DNA of 64,000 bases, taken from positions 1 to 64,000 of the forward strand of contig JACVGT010000001.1 of the NCBI GenBank assembly GCA_018992685.1. Reading direction: 5' to 3'. The DNA comes from Theionarchaea archaeon. GTDB lineage: Archaea > Methanobacteriota_B > Thermococci > Methanofastidiosales > SZ-28-30. Under the pieces are notes generated by a model that made no database searches, was not told the DNA's origin, and worked only from the letters and a program-made list of their open reading frames with translations. The stretch's first letter is position 1; the number at the start of each line of letters is the position of its first letter. A program made the position numbers and the translations under genes. Positions 44,936-53,851 of this stretch are shown here, piece by piece.

Positions 44936-46676
44936 CTCTCTTGGTCAGACAGGGGGTCTCTGGGTCTCCCATGAGATTTCTTTCATAGAAGCACCACCTG
45001 TAGTATGTGTCGCTCTGAGCTGAGGCTGCCATGTAGTATCGTGACCTGTTCAGAATGTCACCCAGCTTCTGATAGCCATCGCCCCAACAAGCTCTTACCT
45101 CCATCTCGCAGAATTCTCCACTCAGTGCGCATGCGTCATTCGTCATGTACCAGCCGTAGTTGTCATTGTAGAGGGCACCAATAGCCCCACAGTCGTCTTT
45201 AACGTAAAACTCAGCCAGACAGTCAGAAGCCTCAAATTCACCGGTAATGCAGGCAACACTGGTGGTCCAGGGATAGAAGGTGTTGTTCAAACTGGCTACA
45301 TCTGTCGTGTACCAGCTCACGGTGCCACCCACTTCGTAGTTGATGTAGTACACAGTCGTATTTCCATGTCCAATGTGGACTACCGCTATGGGGTTAGCAG
45401 CCCATGCAGCTATCCAATCGCTCTTTGTCACCGTGCCGTCTTCTTCGAAGAGATATTCGATGGTGTAACTGCTAGGGATGTAATCATCACAGTTCCAAGC
45501 CAGACAGCGGGCATCTGGACTGTTGTTGCTGCCCACTCGAGATTCGTGCAGGCAGACTCTCTCCGGCTTATCCATCTGCTCGTAGGCAATGACCTTGTTG
45601 ACAAATATCTGGGCTTCCGTAGTGTTATCCACAGGTGCTCGACCTACTGCAACCTCCGCATAGAAGTCGACATTATCATTGGTCTCACCGTAGTAGCTGT
45701 CACCATCCGAGTTGTGACTGCCGTCCAGGTGAGCGTAATACATGTCTGCTGCCATGTCACTGTCAGTATATCCACCTGTGCTGACGTAAAATCCTCTATA
45801 GGGGACAACGCCAGTATCACCACCAAGTAGGACGTATAGTGTACCGTTGTTGGTGTACTTGTCAATGATGAAGTTTCGGATCTTCATCTGGTTGTCAGTA
45901 CCACTGTAGTTGGATGTAATCCAGGACACTGTGTAAACGGAAGCGCCGTCCACGAAGCCAGCTTTCCAGTCTGCTAAGTCCTGGAATGTGGACTGCAATG
46001 TGTCGTTGGTGATGATGATGTACTCTTCTGTCGCCAGTGGAACAGGTTCACTCTCATAGGTACTCAGTGTGTCAATGTTATCTACAATGTCAGCGACTGC
46101 AACTTTGTCCTTTTCCAACCCTCTATACAGCTTGTTCTTCATGCCATTACCAAACTGTACCTCAACAGTCAACCTCTGATAGAAGTGGACTGTGCCAGAC
46201 TTTGGCTGGTACTGCACAGGGAACAAGAGTAGGTTCAGGATGTCGTATCCTCTGAACGATTCTATGCCCACGACTTGGAACAGTGTCTTGGGGTATAGAC
46301 TGTTGGAGTTGTATGTCTCTTCATTTCTGCCAACCATCACAGGTGTATCGCTGAATGTGCAGGGGGGGTGACCCCATGGCAGGTCAAAGCCTGTCAGGAT
46401 AGTGGGGTTGCCATGCTTTACCTTCACGTCCTTCACCTCTACACCCTGAGGCAGGAGAATCGAGGCAGTTCTGTAGGGCACTAGCGGCTCTCCCGGGACA
46501 GAATAAATCTGGGTATCCTCAATCAGATAGCTGCCGCATCCACCACACAGACCATCTACCATGACTGGCGTGAATGTGTAGTCTACACCGAAATTGTCGT
46601 TCTTAGAAAAAGCTGTTGGAATACTCATGCAAAGCATTAGTACCAATGCTAGTATTGTCACTTTTCTACCTTTCAA
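44343..46676 (-). CDS. secreted gingipain-like (C25) cysteine protease, frame-broken in its repeats
   Basis: The main reading frame. The start is TTG at 46676, 5 bases after GGAGGTGA; the apparent GTG at 46685 lies inside that ribosome binding site. A signal peptide (KVTILALVLMLCMSIPTAF) is followed by a propeptide-like region and a C25 peptidase domain with catalytic His437 in VVHIGHGN and Cys476 in SVACITGEFE. Two Ig-like repeats follow. In the second the frame shifts at about 44465-44476 (LAQTLTLLPS), so the natural C-terminus is lost. C25 enzymes cleave after basic residues and are usually surface attached. TATA at 46724-46733. Confidence 0.88.
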   Translation of the reverse strand: MKGRKVTILALVLMLCMSIPTAFSKNDNFGVDYTFTPVMVDGLCGGCGSYLIEDTQIYSVPGEPLVPYRTASILLPQGVEVKDVKVKHGNPTILTGFDLPWGHPPCTFSDTPVMVGRNEETYNSNSLYPKTLFQVVGIESFRGYDILNLLLFPVQYQPKSGTVHFYQRLTVEVQFGNGMKNKLYRGLEKDKVAVADIVDNIDTLSTYESEPVPLATEEYIIITNDTLQSTFQDLADWKAGFVDGASVYTVSWITSNYSGTDNQMKIRNFIIDKYTNNGTLYVLLGGDTGVVPYRGFYVSTGGYTDSDMAADMYYAHLDGSHNSDGDSYYGETNDNVDFYAEVAVGRAPVDNTTEAQIFVNKVIAYEQMDKPERVCLHESRVGSNNSPDARCLAWNCDDYIPSSYTIEYLFEEDGTVTKSDWIAAWAANPIAVVHIGHGNTTVYYINYEVGGTVSWYTTDVASLNNTFYPWTTSVACITGEFEASDCLAEFYVKDDCGAIGALYNDNYGWYMTNDACALSGEFCEMEVRACWGDGYQKLGDILNRSRYYMAASAQSDTYYRWCFYERNLMGDPETPCLTKRGVQDTVTITSPNEGEVVSGTVSVTTYTTGSINEVKFYIDGTLVKDDTSSPFDYTWDTTGYSNGNHTILAEGYVSGILKDSDSVTVTVDNVVYYVTITNPSEGETVAGTVSVTTNTNCDEVKFYIDGTLVKDDTASPFDYTWDTTGYSNGSHTILAQTLTLLPSPWTTSATTLPLRIQPTGPLFLEQSALPQTPTAMK

Positions 46677-47041
46677 TCCTTTCACCTCCTTTAGGATTTT
46701 ATGAGCCTCTATTTGAATACTAGCTTATATAGTTTTTGGTAGTCTGGAATTATTGAGATTTGTGCTTTAAATTCATAGAGTTCTGGATGGAGGTCTCGCT
46801 TCATTAAGAGACGAATGAGCCGTGGATTTCCAAAAAGACACCCTAAGAATTCCATTTATGAGGTTCATAGAAAAGCCAGAGATGAGGCATGACCTTGAAA
46901 ACATGGTTTCATGTTTGAGATTTGACTGGGATTGGACAGTCTGATGTGAGATTTGCCAGTCTGATAATTCCGGTTTGTAGTGAAAAGGCAAACCCAACGC
47001 TTATATGTGTGTGATCCCTTCCTGAAAAAGGAGGTAATGGT
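46677..47041. other. intergenic stretch with divergent promoters
   Basis: 365 bases. AACTATATAAGC on the minus strand (46722-46733) serves the protease, giving a leader of about 25 bases. CTTATATG at about 46998 serves the small gene at 47042. CAGTCTGAT occurs twice, 22 bases apart, between them (about 46938 and 46960). No gene is visible. Confidence 0.45.
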
Positions 47042-47302
47042 ATGGCAAAGCTGAATGTAGAGGGACCGCTTCCGTCTAACTGGAAGAAAGCAGTCAGCTG
47101 GCGAGTTGTGTACGAACCCAATTCTGGCAAGTTTAGAGTGTGCATTTGGGTTGAAGGCGTACAGCAGTGCTTCGTGTGGGATAACCTGTCTGCGGATACA
47201 GTCCATGTTATCATCTACTTGCTAGGTCTCGATGGGCGCAGATGGGGAGACCCAAGTTCAAGAGTGGTGCAGGTAGAAGGCGGAGTAGGCAAATGGACAT
47301 GA
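47042..47302 (+). CDS. 86-residue protein of unknown function
   Basis: A compact soluble protein with a strong ribosome binding site (AAGGAGGTAATGGT) and a TATA box. It is rich in Trp and Val (PLPSNWKKAVSWRVVYEPNSG, then FRVCIWVEG, CFVWDNLS) and looks beta-stranded. I do not recognise it. The strong signals suggest high expression. Last gene of the island before the ribosomal genes resume. The 510 bases after it hold a T-rich terminator (CTCTTTTTTCTTTTCTCTTT, about 47349-47368) and the rps13 promoter. Confidence 0.65.
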   Translation: MAKLNVEGPLPSNWKKAVSWRVVYEPNSGKFRVCIWVEGVQQCFVWDNLSADTVHVIIYLLGLDGRRWGDPSSRVVQVEGGVGKWT

Positions 47303-47348
47303 TGCCCAAAGTCCAAGGGCAGAGCACAGGAGTTCTTACGTTCTATTC

Positions 47349-47368
47349 TCTTTTTTCTTTTCTCTTTC
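47349..47368 (+). terminator. T-rich terminator after the 86-residue gene
   Basis: CTCTTTTTTCTTTTCTCTTT without a clear stem lies about 50 bases after the stop, the usual form of an intrinsic archaeal terminator. Confidence 0.5.
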
Positions 47369-47665
47369 TAGTTAGTTTTTGAAAGGAGATCACGCTGGAA
47401 CGAACAAGAAATGGAAAGTCAGTAGGTTCTCCCTATGAAAGTGAAAATCGTTTCAACTGAACAGAGGTAAGATGCTGAGAGACAAACTCTGAAAGGAACA
47501 TAACGTGGGACCTCATTGACTGGTTGAGCGCCCTCTCAAAGAGTGTAATATTTCGAAGGTACTCTCCAACAAACCTCTGAGGAATGTCTCATGAAAATGA
47601 GCAGGAATAATCATCCATGTAGCAATGCCTGGTACTGTGCTGATAACGCACGCCTTCACGGAAAC

Positions 47666-47710
47666 ATTTAAAAGCACATGAAGTATAAAGCTTCTGTGAC
47701 CTCAAAGGTC
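47666..47710 (+). promoter_or_regulatory. promoter and 5' hairpin of the rps13 operon
   Basis: ATTTAAAAG at 47666-47674 predicts a start near 47697. Exactly there a small stem GACCT-CAA-AGGTC (47698-47710) would form the 5' end of a leader of about 115 bases. A second stem GCGCC/GGCGT lies at about 47741-47758. Possible autoregulatory structure. Confidence 0.4.
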
Positions 47711-47812
47711 TCTCTTGTGAGCGATTTGAGCACATCATACTGCGCCATTTCTCAGGCGTCTTAGAAAGAAATCAAGATTATTAACCATAAAGAAAGATAT
47801 GGAGATGTGACT

Positions 47813-48274
47813 ATGTCTGAATTCAAGGGTATCGTGCGTATACATGGCACTGATCTCAAAGGAGATAGAAATCTGGAGTTAGCCCTCACAGGTATCAGGG
47901 GGATCGGCACCATGATGGCGAGAGGTATAGCCAACACAATCAATATCGATCCCAGAGAAAAACTGGGAAATCTCTCTGATGAAAAGATTGAGGAAATTGA
48001 AGAAGTCCTCAGAAATCCTTCAGAACATGGGATTCCACGCTGGATGCTTAACAGAAGACGAGATTACTATTCCGGGGAAGATTCTCACCTGGTGGGCGCT
48101 GACCTCATTATGATTCTCAGGGAAGATCTGAACAGACTCAGGAAGACTCGATCATACCGTGGAATTCGCCATGAGTCAGGGCTGCCGGTAAGAGGACAAC
48201 GAACCAAGTCCAGCTTCCGTACAGGGAGAACTATTGGCGTGAGCCGGAAGAGGGCCAAGGAGAAGAAGAGGTGA
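47813..48274 (+). CDS. rps13: small subunit ribosomal protein uS13
   Basis: 153-residue uS13 of the 30S head, contacting tRNA. Contains GIVRIHGTDLKGDRNLELAL, LTGIRGIGTMMARGIA and the basic C-terminal RGQRTKSSFRTGRTIGVSRKR. The ATG at 47813 is better placed after GGAG than the GTG at 47807. Starts the rps13-rps4-rps11-rpoD operon. Confidence 0.96.
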   Translation: MSEFKGIVRIHGTDLKGDRNLELALTGIRGIGTMMARGIANTINIDPREKLGNLSDEKIEEIEEVLRNPSEHGIPRWMLNRRRDYYSGEDSHLVGADLIMILREDLNRLRKTRSYRGIRHESGLPVRGQRTKSSFRTGRTIGVSRKRAKEKKR

Positions 48275-48278
48275 TTGT

Positions 48279-48755
48279 ATGGGAGATCCCAAGAAACCAA
48301 GAAAATCCTATGACACACCTTCTCACCCCTGGAGAAAGGAGAGAATAGAACTGGAAAAGGAGATGGCCAGAAAATACGGGCTCAAGAACAAGAGAGACAT
48401 ATGGAAGGCTGAATCCAAATTGAGGAGTATCAGGAGACTGGCCAGAAACCTTCTCGGTTCACATGGGGAACAGGCAGAACAGGAAGAAGAAAAGCTCATG
48501 GCCAAACTGCAGAAACTGGGACTGTTGAAAGGAGATTCTGACCTTGATTCGGTCCTGGGATTGACCATAGAAGACATCCTGGAGCGCCGTCTTCAATCAC
48601 TGGTGCACAGGAAAGGCCTTGCCCAGAGCCCCAAACATGCCAGGCAGATGGTAGTACACGGTCATGTCCGGGTGGGGGGCAGGCGCATTACGTCTCCCAG
48701 TTATCTCGTCCCTGTGGAACAGGAAGAGACGATTGTTAGTGAGGTGTTTTCATGA
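48279..48755 (+). CDS. rps4: small subunit ribosomal protein uS4
   Basis: 158-residue archaeal uS4, a primary 16S binder, with an S4 RNA-binding domain ([37 protein letters not shown]). Overlaps rps11 by four bases. Confidence 0.96.
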   Translation: MGDPKKPRKSYDTPSHPWRKERIELEKEMARKYGLKNKRDIWKAESKLRSIRRLARNLLGSHGEQAEQEEEKLMAKLQKLGLLKGDSDLDSVLGLTIEDILERRLQSLVHRKGLAQSPKHARQMVVHGHVRVGGRRITSPSYLVPVEQEETIVSEVFS

Positions 48756-49141
48756 AGAAAGAAGGATGGGGCGTTGCCCATATTTTTGCATCATTCAACA
48801 ACACCATAGTCCATATTACTGATTTGACAGGTGCAGAAACCATTGCCATGGTATCTGGTGGCATGATTGTCAAGTCTGACCGGGAGGAGTCCTCTCCCTA
48901 TGCAGCAATGAAGGCTGCATTCCAGGCTGCCGATCAGGCGCTGGAGAAGGGCATTGTAGGTGTCCACATAAAAGTGAGAGCTCCAGGCGGAAGCAGAATG
49001 AAGAACCCAGGACCGGGAGCCCAGGCGGCAATTCGTGCTCTCTCCAGGGCCCGGCTCAAAATAGGGTCCATAGAAGATGTCACACCAATCCCTCACGATG
49101 GTACAAAGCCCAAAGGAGGAAAGCGCGGAAGAAGGGTCTAA
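48752..49141 (+). CDS. rps11: small subunit ribosomal protein uS11
   Basis: 129-residue uS11 on the 30S platform. [21 protein letters not shown] near the start and [20 protein letters not shown] plus [24 protein letters not shown] end ([19 protein letters not shown]). Two bases before rpoD. Confidence 0.96.
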   Translation: MKKEGWGVAHIFASFNNTIVHITDLTGAETIAMVSGGMIVKSDREESSPYAAMKAAFQAADQALEKGIVGVHIKVRAPGGSRMKNPGPGAQAAIRALSRARLKIGSIEDVTPIPHDGTKPKGGKRGRRV

Positions 49142-49143
49142 CC

Positions 49144-49926
49144 ATGGAACTACGTGTACTGCACCGCGGAGAAGACAAGATCCGATTTGTTGTCGAAGGA
49201 GTGAATGCTGCCTTTGTTAATGCGCTGCGCAGGACATTCATCAGCGGAATTCCCACCTTCGCCATAGACTACGTCGTATTCTACTCCAACATCTCTCCAT
49301 TATTTGACGAGATCATTGCTCATCGTCTGGGAATGGTCCCCTTGACCACCGAGACCACCCGCTATATTCCCAGAGATCAGTGCTGTCAGGATGGGTGTGA
49401 GAAATGCTCTGTCACCCTGAGCCTCTCCAAGGAGGGTCCCTGCACGGTGATGTCGGGAGATCTGATTAGCGAAGACTCGGATGTTGTCCCTGTCTATGAG
49501 AATATCCCGCTGGTGAAATTAGGCCCAGATCAGAAGCTGACTCTCAATGCCATTGCACGCATAGGATATGCCAGGCATCATGCTAAGTGGCAGGCAGCTC
49601 TAGCCTCTTTCCAGCATGTAGCTCGAATTTCGGTGGATACTGACATGTGTGATCTGGGAGGAGCCTGCATCAGAGAATGCCCCCGGGGTGTCCTGGACAT
49701 CATGGGAGACGAGCTGGTTCCAAAATATCTGTATAACTGCACTCTGTGCAAGGCGTGCACCGATGTGTGCGATTTCGATGCCATAAAGGTAGAGCCACTC
49801 GATGACAGCTTCATTTTTACTCTGGAATCATATGGGAACGTGCCTGTGGAAGTTTTAGTCCAGGAAGTAGTCCGTATCTTCAACGGAAAGGCTGATTCGC
49901 TATTGGAAGAAACAGAAAAACTCTAG
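49144..49926 (+). CDS. rpoD: RNA polymerase subunit D (Rpo3) with Fe-S domain
   Basis: 260-residue alpha-like subunit that nucleates polymerase assembly. N-terminal dimerisation part (VNALRRTFISGIPTFAID), a cysteine-rich loop (DQCCQDGCEKCSVTL), and a ferredoxin-like insert with cysteines in CDLGGACIRECPRG and NCTLCKACTDVCDF, enough for at least one 4Fe-4S cluster. Some archaeal lineages keep such clusters in subunit D. It ends the operon here. The genes that usually follow (eL18, uL13, uS9) are not adjacent in this window. Confidence 0.95.
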   Translation: MELRVLHRGEDKIRFVVEGVNAAFVNALRRTFISGIPTFAIDYVVFYSNISPLFDEIIAHRLGMVPLTTETTRYIPRDQCCQDGCEKCSVTLSLSKEGPCTVMSGDLISEDSDVVPVYENIPLVKLGPDQKLTLNAIARIGYARHHAKWQAALASFQHVARISVDTDMCDLGGACIRECPRGVLDIMGDELVPKYLYNCTLCKACTDVCDFDAIKVEPLDDSFIFTLESYGNVPVEVLVQEVVRIFNGKADSLLEETEKL

Positions 49927-50152
49927 ATACTGGAGATCAGAGATTCCAGCTTGTCTAGTGTTCATGTGGTCACGTGATTAGTTCTCTCTGCAAATGGGTG
50001 TACTGAAATTCAAGAGATTTTTATTCCCATCCCCTTCTCTCTTTGACATTTCTACCTTTAGCACCTGTATCAGTGACTGTATTTGAAGAAGATAATGACT
50101 GTCTGCTCATGACAAAGGAAAGACTTATATTGGAGTAATCACCCTTTTCTGC

Positions 50153-50644
50153 ATGGAGAAAGATGTGGAATACGACCTGGATGAGTTTATTAGAAAGGCC
50201 AGGAGACGTTCAGCTGAGTACGAGGAACAGCCCTACGACGAGACAACATTCAGAAACTACAGAAGGTTTTCCAATCTAGAGGAACACGAGGATTATTACC
50301 AGCAAATAAAGGTTTGCAAGGCCATTCTAAATGATATCAGATCCAGATCCCACTTTTTGTCTAAGATGGAGAAGTATTCTCCAGGTATTAGTTCACTCTC
50401 CATAGAGGATGTAGCAAAGATCAGGTACAGTTCAGAGAATGAATCATACATTGTTTATGCAGATGGAACTGAGTTCGACATTTACGAGGACGACATGAAA
50501 TTCATTTACCCCTCAATTGTCGACATTCCTGATTCATATGAGTTTGAGGTCGTCATCGAGGACTCTTCAGTGTACGTGTACAACAAGTTTACTGCAGATC
50601 AGCCCTTCAGGGTGTTCGGGGCAGCTGAGGCGGCTGAAGAGTAG
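50153..50644 (+). CDS. soluble protein of unknown function
   Basis: 163 residues, acidic, with a helical N-terminal half (EYDLDEFIRKARRRSAEY, DYYQQIKVCKAILNDI) and a beta-rich C-terminal half (SYIVYADGTEFDIYEDDM). Not recognised. CTTATATTG at about 50124 lies 25 bases from the ATG, so the message is probably leaderless. Its end overlaps the convergent gene by 38 bases. Confidence 0.6.
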   Translation: MEKDVEYDLDEFIRKARRRSAEYEEQPYDETTFRNYRRFSNLEEHEDYYQQIKVCKAILNDIRSRSHFLSKMEKYSPGISSLSIEDVAKIRYSSENESYIVYADGTEFDIYEDDMKFIYPSIVDIPDSYEFEVVIEDSSVYVYNKFTADQPFRVFGAAEAAEE

Positions 50645-51722
50645 AGAAATACAGTGAATACAAGTCACTGGTGAGAGTTTTGATGCCTTCCAGAAGTATT
50701 TCGGCCTGGGCAGCATCTGGCCCCAGGTTTCGCACCTGCAGGGTCAAGGTTCTGGCACGTTCAGGAATGTCGGGAATGGCTCTAATCGACTGTTGAAGTT
50801 CAAGAAAGCTGACCAGCTTGAAGCAGGCCTGGAAAAAGTAGGCCAGTCGCTCGGGGTCATACATTTTCTCTCCAATTTTCCACTGATAGTTCTGCAGGCC
50901 AAAAGCAGCCAGTCTGCCATTGGATACCCACCGTTTCACTTCCTTAATCCAAGTTCGCTTTTCATTTCCTTTGATCTGGGAGCCCGTGGGTTCCACGTGA
51001 TATCCTCTGTGAGGTATCTTCGAAAGCAGGGCTATCAGTTCTCGGTTAGCGTCTGGGAAGTGAGGATGTTCAAAATGAGGTCCAAATAAGTAGAGACACC
51101 CTCTCGAAACCTTCTTGGTTATCAGGGCTCTCTTCCCAAGGAGAGCCTGTCGTGCTTCCTCTTTCCCGCAGAGGAACATGGTCTTGGGAGTGAACTGGGA
51201 GTAGGACGCCAGAGGTTCAGCGTTTGCAGAGAGGATTCCCGGACCTCCATATAACGGTGCCTGTATGGTGTATCCATTGTATTCCAGAGTTACAGCCTCC
51301 CTTACGGGGTGGAATACGAACCCGTCTCTGTATTTTACCAGATACTTGTGAGGCATTCGTATGTTGGGAGGGGGTTCAATTGCGAAGTTTGAAATCTCCC
51401 CGTCCACTAGGTTGAGCCAGGGATAGGGATTCTCATGGAACCGGAGGGCAAAGTATGTCCCAGCACAGATCCCAATATAAGTTCCCCCCTTCTCAATGAA
51501 AGACCGTATCCGGGAAACGCCATGCTTCCCGATATGAGAAAAGAGGGCAAAAGGATCACCTCCCGAAACTACCAGGACATCTGCTGCAATATCCCCGGTA
51601 TCGGTGATGAATTCAATGGTGTTGATCCCGTGGGAACTCAGGGTATCAACGAACCAGATCCATGAATGGGAAGCTCCCTTGCCAGTGTATAACGCAATTT
51701 TCAGCGGTAATTCTGCAGTCAT
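50607..51722 (-). CDS. class I glutamine amidotransferase-like (BPL_N type) protein
   Basis: 371 residues. The N-terminal 220 residues resemble the biotin-protein-ligase N-terminal/GATase1-like family (LVVSGGDPFALFSHIG, then nucleophile elbow YIGICAGTYFAL, with a late PHFEHPHFPDA). The C-terminal 150 residues are helical and specific to this protein. It overlaps the preceding oxidoreductase gene by four bases and is third in a leftward operon with a ferredoxin and an AOR-like protein. A role in maturing or regulating that oxidoreductase is conceivable but unproved. Confidence 0.75.
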   Translation of the reverse strand: MTAELPLKIALYTGKGASHSWIWFVDTLSSHGINTIEFITDTGDIAADVLVVSGGDPFALFSHIGKHGVSRIRSFIEKGGTYIGICAGTYFALRFHENPYPWLNLVDGEISNFAIEPPPNIRMPHKYLVKYRDGFVFHPVREAVTLEYNGYTIQAPLYGGPGILSANAEPLASYSQFTPKTMFLCGKEEARQALLGKRALITKKVSRGCLYLFGPHFEHPHFPDANRELIALLSKIPHRGYHVEPTGSQIKGNEKRTWIKEVKRWVSNGRLAAFGLQNYQWKIGEKMYDPERLAYFFQACFKLVSFLELQQSIRAIPDIPERARTLTLQVRNLGPDAAQAEILLEGIKTLTSDLYSLYFSTLQPPQLPRTP

Positions 51723-52807
51723 AGACGAGACACAATATCGTCCAGGGTATCAGCAGAGATTTCCAGTCCTGTGCCTGCCGTAATGGCTCGAACGGCAGCT
51801 TCTTCATCAATGCCAAACTGGTCCAGTATGGGGCATACACCAAGAGTGTAGTACCATCCTTCCTTGTCTTCCAGGGGCTGAGCAGGTTGTGATCCCATGG
51901 TGGTTAATGCGTTGGGATCTTTTCCATACTTGGGATTGACACCCAGCTGGTAGCAGGTCTGAAGGGTTTCTGCAGCCTTCTTGACATCGAGACCATGTGC
52001 CATCAGATCTTTCAAATGTCTCTCAAAGATGACCACACCCTCATTCTCGCCTGTCTCTACGAAATTCCTGCAGGCATAGGGACAGTTGAAACATGCATCA
52101 AACCGCTGTGTAATGGCTTCCAACCCTTCAACAGGAGCACCTTTCTTCTGTATCTTTGACTTCAGCCCAGTCAGGACCTCTTCGGCTGCCGAGATGAACT
52201 CTTCAGGTTCTGAGATTTCTACTTCACCCATTCCTCTCATGGCCACAGCCTTGACGTTTTTCTCTCCCAGTACTGCAGCAAGCCCGTTCCTATCGTCAGT
52301 TCCCCAGTAATTATTCACCAGGAGGGCTGCTCCGGATTTCTTCTCTCCTCCTTCGCCAATGACCAGAGTTTGTATCCGGTTCTCACCTAGTTCTTCTCTC
52401 AAGTAGGCTGTCGTTTCCCAGGTGTTCTTCCCCCACAGATCAGTGGATTCAATGTCAGCAATTTCATCGTGCAGCCACAGATAGACCGGATTCTCAGCCT
52501 TGCCTTTTAGCACCACAAAGCTGAACCCCGATAGTTTCAGTTCCGGTCCTGAGAACCAGTTGAAGGCTGAATGACACACTGTTCCATTTTTCTTTGCTGT
52601 CACAACACCCAGAGCCGATCCCGGGAAGAGTGTCCCTGTCAAGACACCTGTTCCCAGTATGACAGAATCAGGATATTGGGATAATAACGCATTGTTAGCA
52701 CAGGCTCCACCAATATTTTTCTCAATAAAATCCTCTTCAATATCTACTTCTTCTACTTCGCCTGCATCCAGATCTACAACCGCAATTAAATCAGTGTACA
52801 ATTCCAT
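51719..52807 (-). CDS. miniature aldehyde:ferredoxin oxidoreductase-like protein
   Basis: 362 residues against about 600 for the tungsten-pterin AOR family. The N-terminal domain is recognisable (NIGGACANNALLS, GSALGVVTAKKNG, WGKNTWET) and the four likely cluster ligands are all retained: CFNCPYAC at 239, 242 and 246 and the distal Cys325 in TLGVCPILDQFG. About 200 residues between and after are missing, so the third domain is compressed. I start at the ATG at 52807, 5 bases after GAGGTG. Two bases after the ferredoxin gene. Probably an electron-transfer or binding relative; catalytic competence is uncertain. Confidence 0.85.
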   Translation of the reverse strand: MELYTDLIAVVDLDAGEVEEVDIEEDFIEKNIGGACANNALLSQYPDSVILGTGVLTGTLFPGSALGVVTAKKNGTVCHSAFNWFSGPELKLSGFSFVVLKGKAENPVYLWLHDEIADIESTDLWGKNTWETTAYLREELGENRIQTLVIGEGGEKKSGAALLVNNYWGTDDRNGLAAVLGEKNVKAVAMRGMGEVEISEPEEFISAAEEVLTGLKSKIQKKGAPVEGLEAITQRFDACFNCPYACRNFVETGENEGVVIFERHLKDLMAHGLDVKKAAETLQTCYQLGVNPKYGKDPNALTTMGSQPAQPLEDKEGWYYTLGVCPILDQFGIDEEAAVRAITAGTGLEISADTLDDIVSRL

Positions 52808-52809
52808 GC

Positions 52810-53136
52810 TCACACCTCTTTAAGACACCCTGTTGGGCAGAATCGAACGCACATGGCATCGGTGCAGTTGTCACAGGGTTCTCTTAGCAAAATGGGTTTT
52901 CCTCCGCCACCAGTATCACTTGATTCTCCTTCTTTCATCACTTCGACACCTTCTGGCCTTCCCAGGAGGACTTCTCCCTCCCGTTTGAGCATGACACCGT
53001 AGTAGTTCTTTCTCTCCTCTCTGTGCAGAATGATGCTGGATCGCATAGTGGTGAATACTTCTTCTTCTCTGTATAAACTGCATGCCACTTCACAGGCACC
53101 ACATGCTGTACAGATTTGGGGATCGATTTCTATCAT
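52810..53136 (-). CDS. polyferredoxin-type 4Fe-4S protein, AOR partner
   Basis: 108 residues from the ATG at 53136, which follows AGGTGAT. The longer open frame upstream is not needed. First cluster motif CTACGACEVACS at the N-terminus and the second near the C-terminus, PCDNCTDAMCVRFCPTGCL. This split pattern is typical of the small electron-carrier subunit encoded with AOR-family oxidoreductases. TATA (CTTTATATTATG) at about 53169-53180. First gene of the operon. Confidence 0.9.
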   Translation of the reverse strand: MIEIDPQICTACGACEVACSLYREEEVFTTMRSSIILHREERKNYYGVMLKREGEVLLGRPEGVEVMKEGESSDTGGGGKPILLREPCDNCTDAMCVRFCPTGCLKEV

Positions 53137-53298
53137 TGTAATCACCTGACATGACAGACCTATGACATAATATAAAGGTTTTCCATCTTCTTTTGGGTAG
53201 GTTGTGATAGCAGATAGAGTCAAGAATGATCTGGAATCAACCATTGAGAAAAGAAGGGCGAAATTACGGGGTTGCTGCAGCCTCTACAATTCGAAAGA

Positions 53299-53307
53299 TT
53301 TATATAG
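53299..53307 (+). promoter_or_regulatory. TATA box of tRNA-Tyr
   Basis: TTTATATAG, 21 bases before the mature 5' end of the tRNA, predicts initiation within a few bases of the gene. Confidence 0.55.
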
Positions 53308-53328
53308 CCACACCCACTCCATAGGGTA

Positions 53329-53402
53329 CCCGGCGTAGTTCAATCTGGCAGAACGGCGGACTGTAGATCCGCATGTTGGTGGTTCAAATCCGCCCGCCGG
53401 GA
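53329..53402 (+). tRNA. tRNA-Tyr(GTA), CCA not encoded
   Basis: Acceptor CCCGGCG/CGCCGGG at 53329-53335 and 53395-53401, D arm GTTC/GAAC, anticodon stem GCGGA/TCCGC with loop CTGTAGA giving anticodon GTA, T arm GGTGG-TTCAAAT-CCGCC, discriminator A. Unlike the tRNA-Ser in this window no CCA follows (the DNA reads TTAT). Confidence 0.95.
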
Positions 53403-53476
53403 TTATTTTGGTGCATCAGCAACAGGTGAAGTGTCAATGTCTCAGATCACAGCCTTTGAGTTCCTGTCCAGGCATG

Positions 53477-53836
53477 CTATCCCATTTTCTGCGATAACCG
53501 CAAGATTTCTATCCATGTATGAACAAACTGATGAAAAGGGTAACTCAAAGGTATGTTTCCCTTAGCAGTGTAGTTCCACAGAGTTTTTCTCGTTTTGCTG
53601 TGTATACAGGTCATTGTTCTTAAGTTCGCTACAAAGATGAACCCGTCCACTAGCATCGGATCTCCTAAATAGTATCCCACGTCCCTTTTCCACCTCACGT
53701 GACGTATTCCAGCCTTCCCTTCAGGTGAGATTGCAGGTTCACTGTAGGGAAAATAAGGGGAAAAGTCCTTGTCAAGGTAATATTCCGGTGCCATGGGCGA
53801 ATAACACCCCCAGCGAGCTATCTTACCACCATCTTG
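53477..53836 (-). pseudogene. fragment of a PQQ-type beta-propeller protein
   Basis: An open stretch of about 120 codons bounded by stops. It contains one clear PQQ-like blade (DPMLVDGFIFVANLRTMTCI, then SKTRKTLWNYTAKGN) preceded by KIARWGCYSPMAPEYYL. After NIPL the reading turns unlike a propeller and ends. Such domains come in groups of six to eight blades, so this is a remnant. The ATG at 53794 is possible but has no ribosome binding site. Confidence 0.55.
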
Positions 53837-53851
53837 TATACCATTGTTTCT

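Noticed and set aside
47303..47812. Search for a duplicate of the tRNA-Ser 3' end as the island's right attachment site
   Set aside because: No copy of the T arm/acceptor sequence was found by eye, so no att site is annotated.
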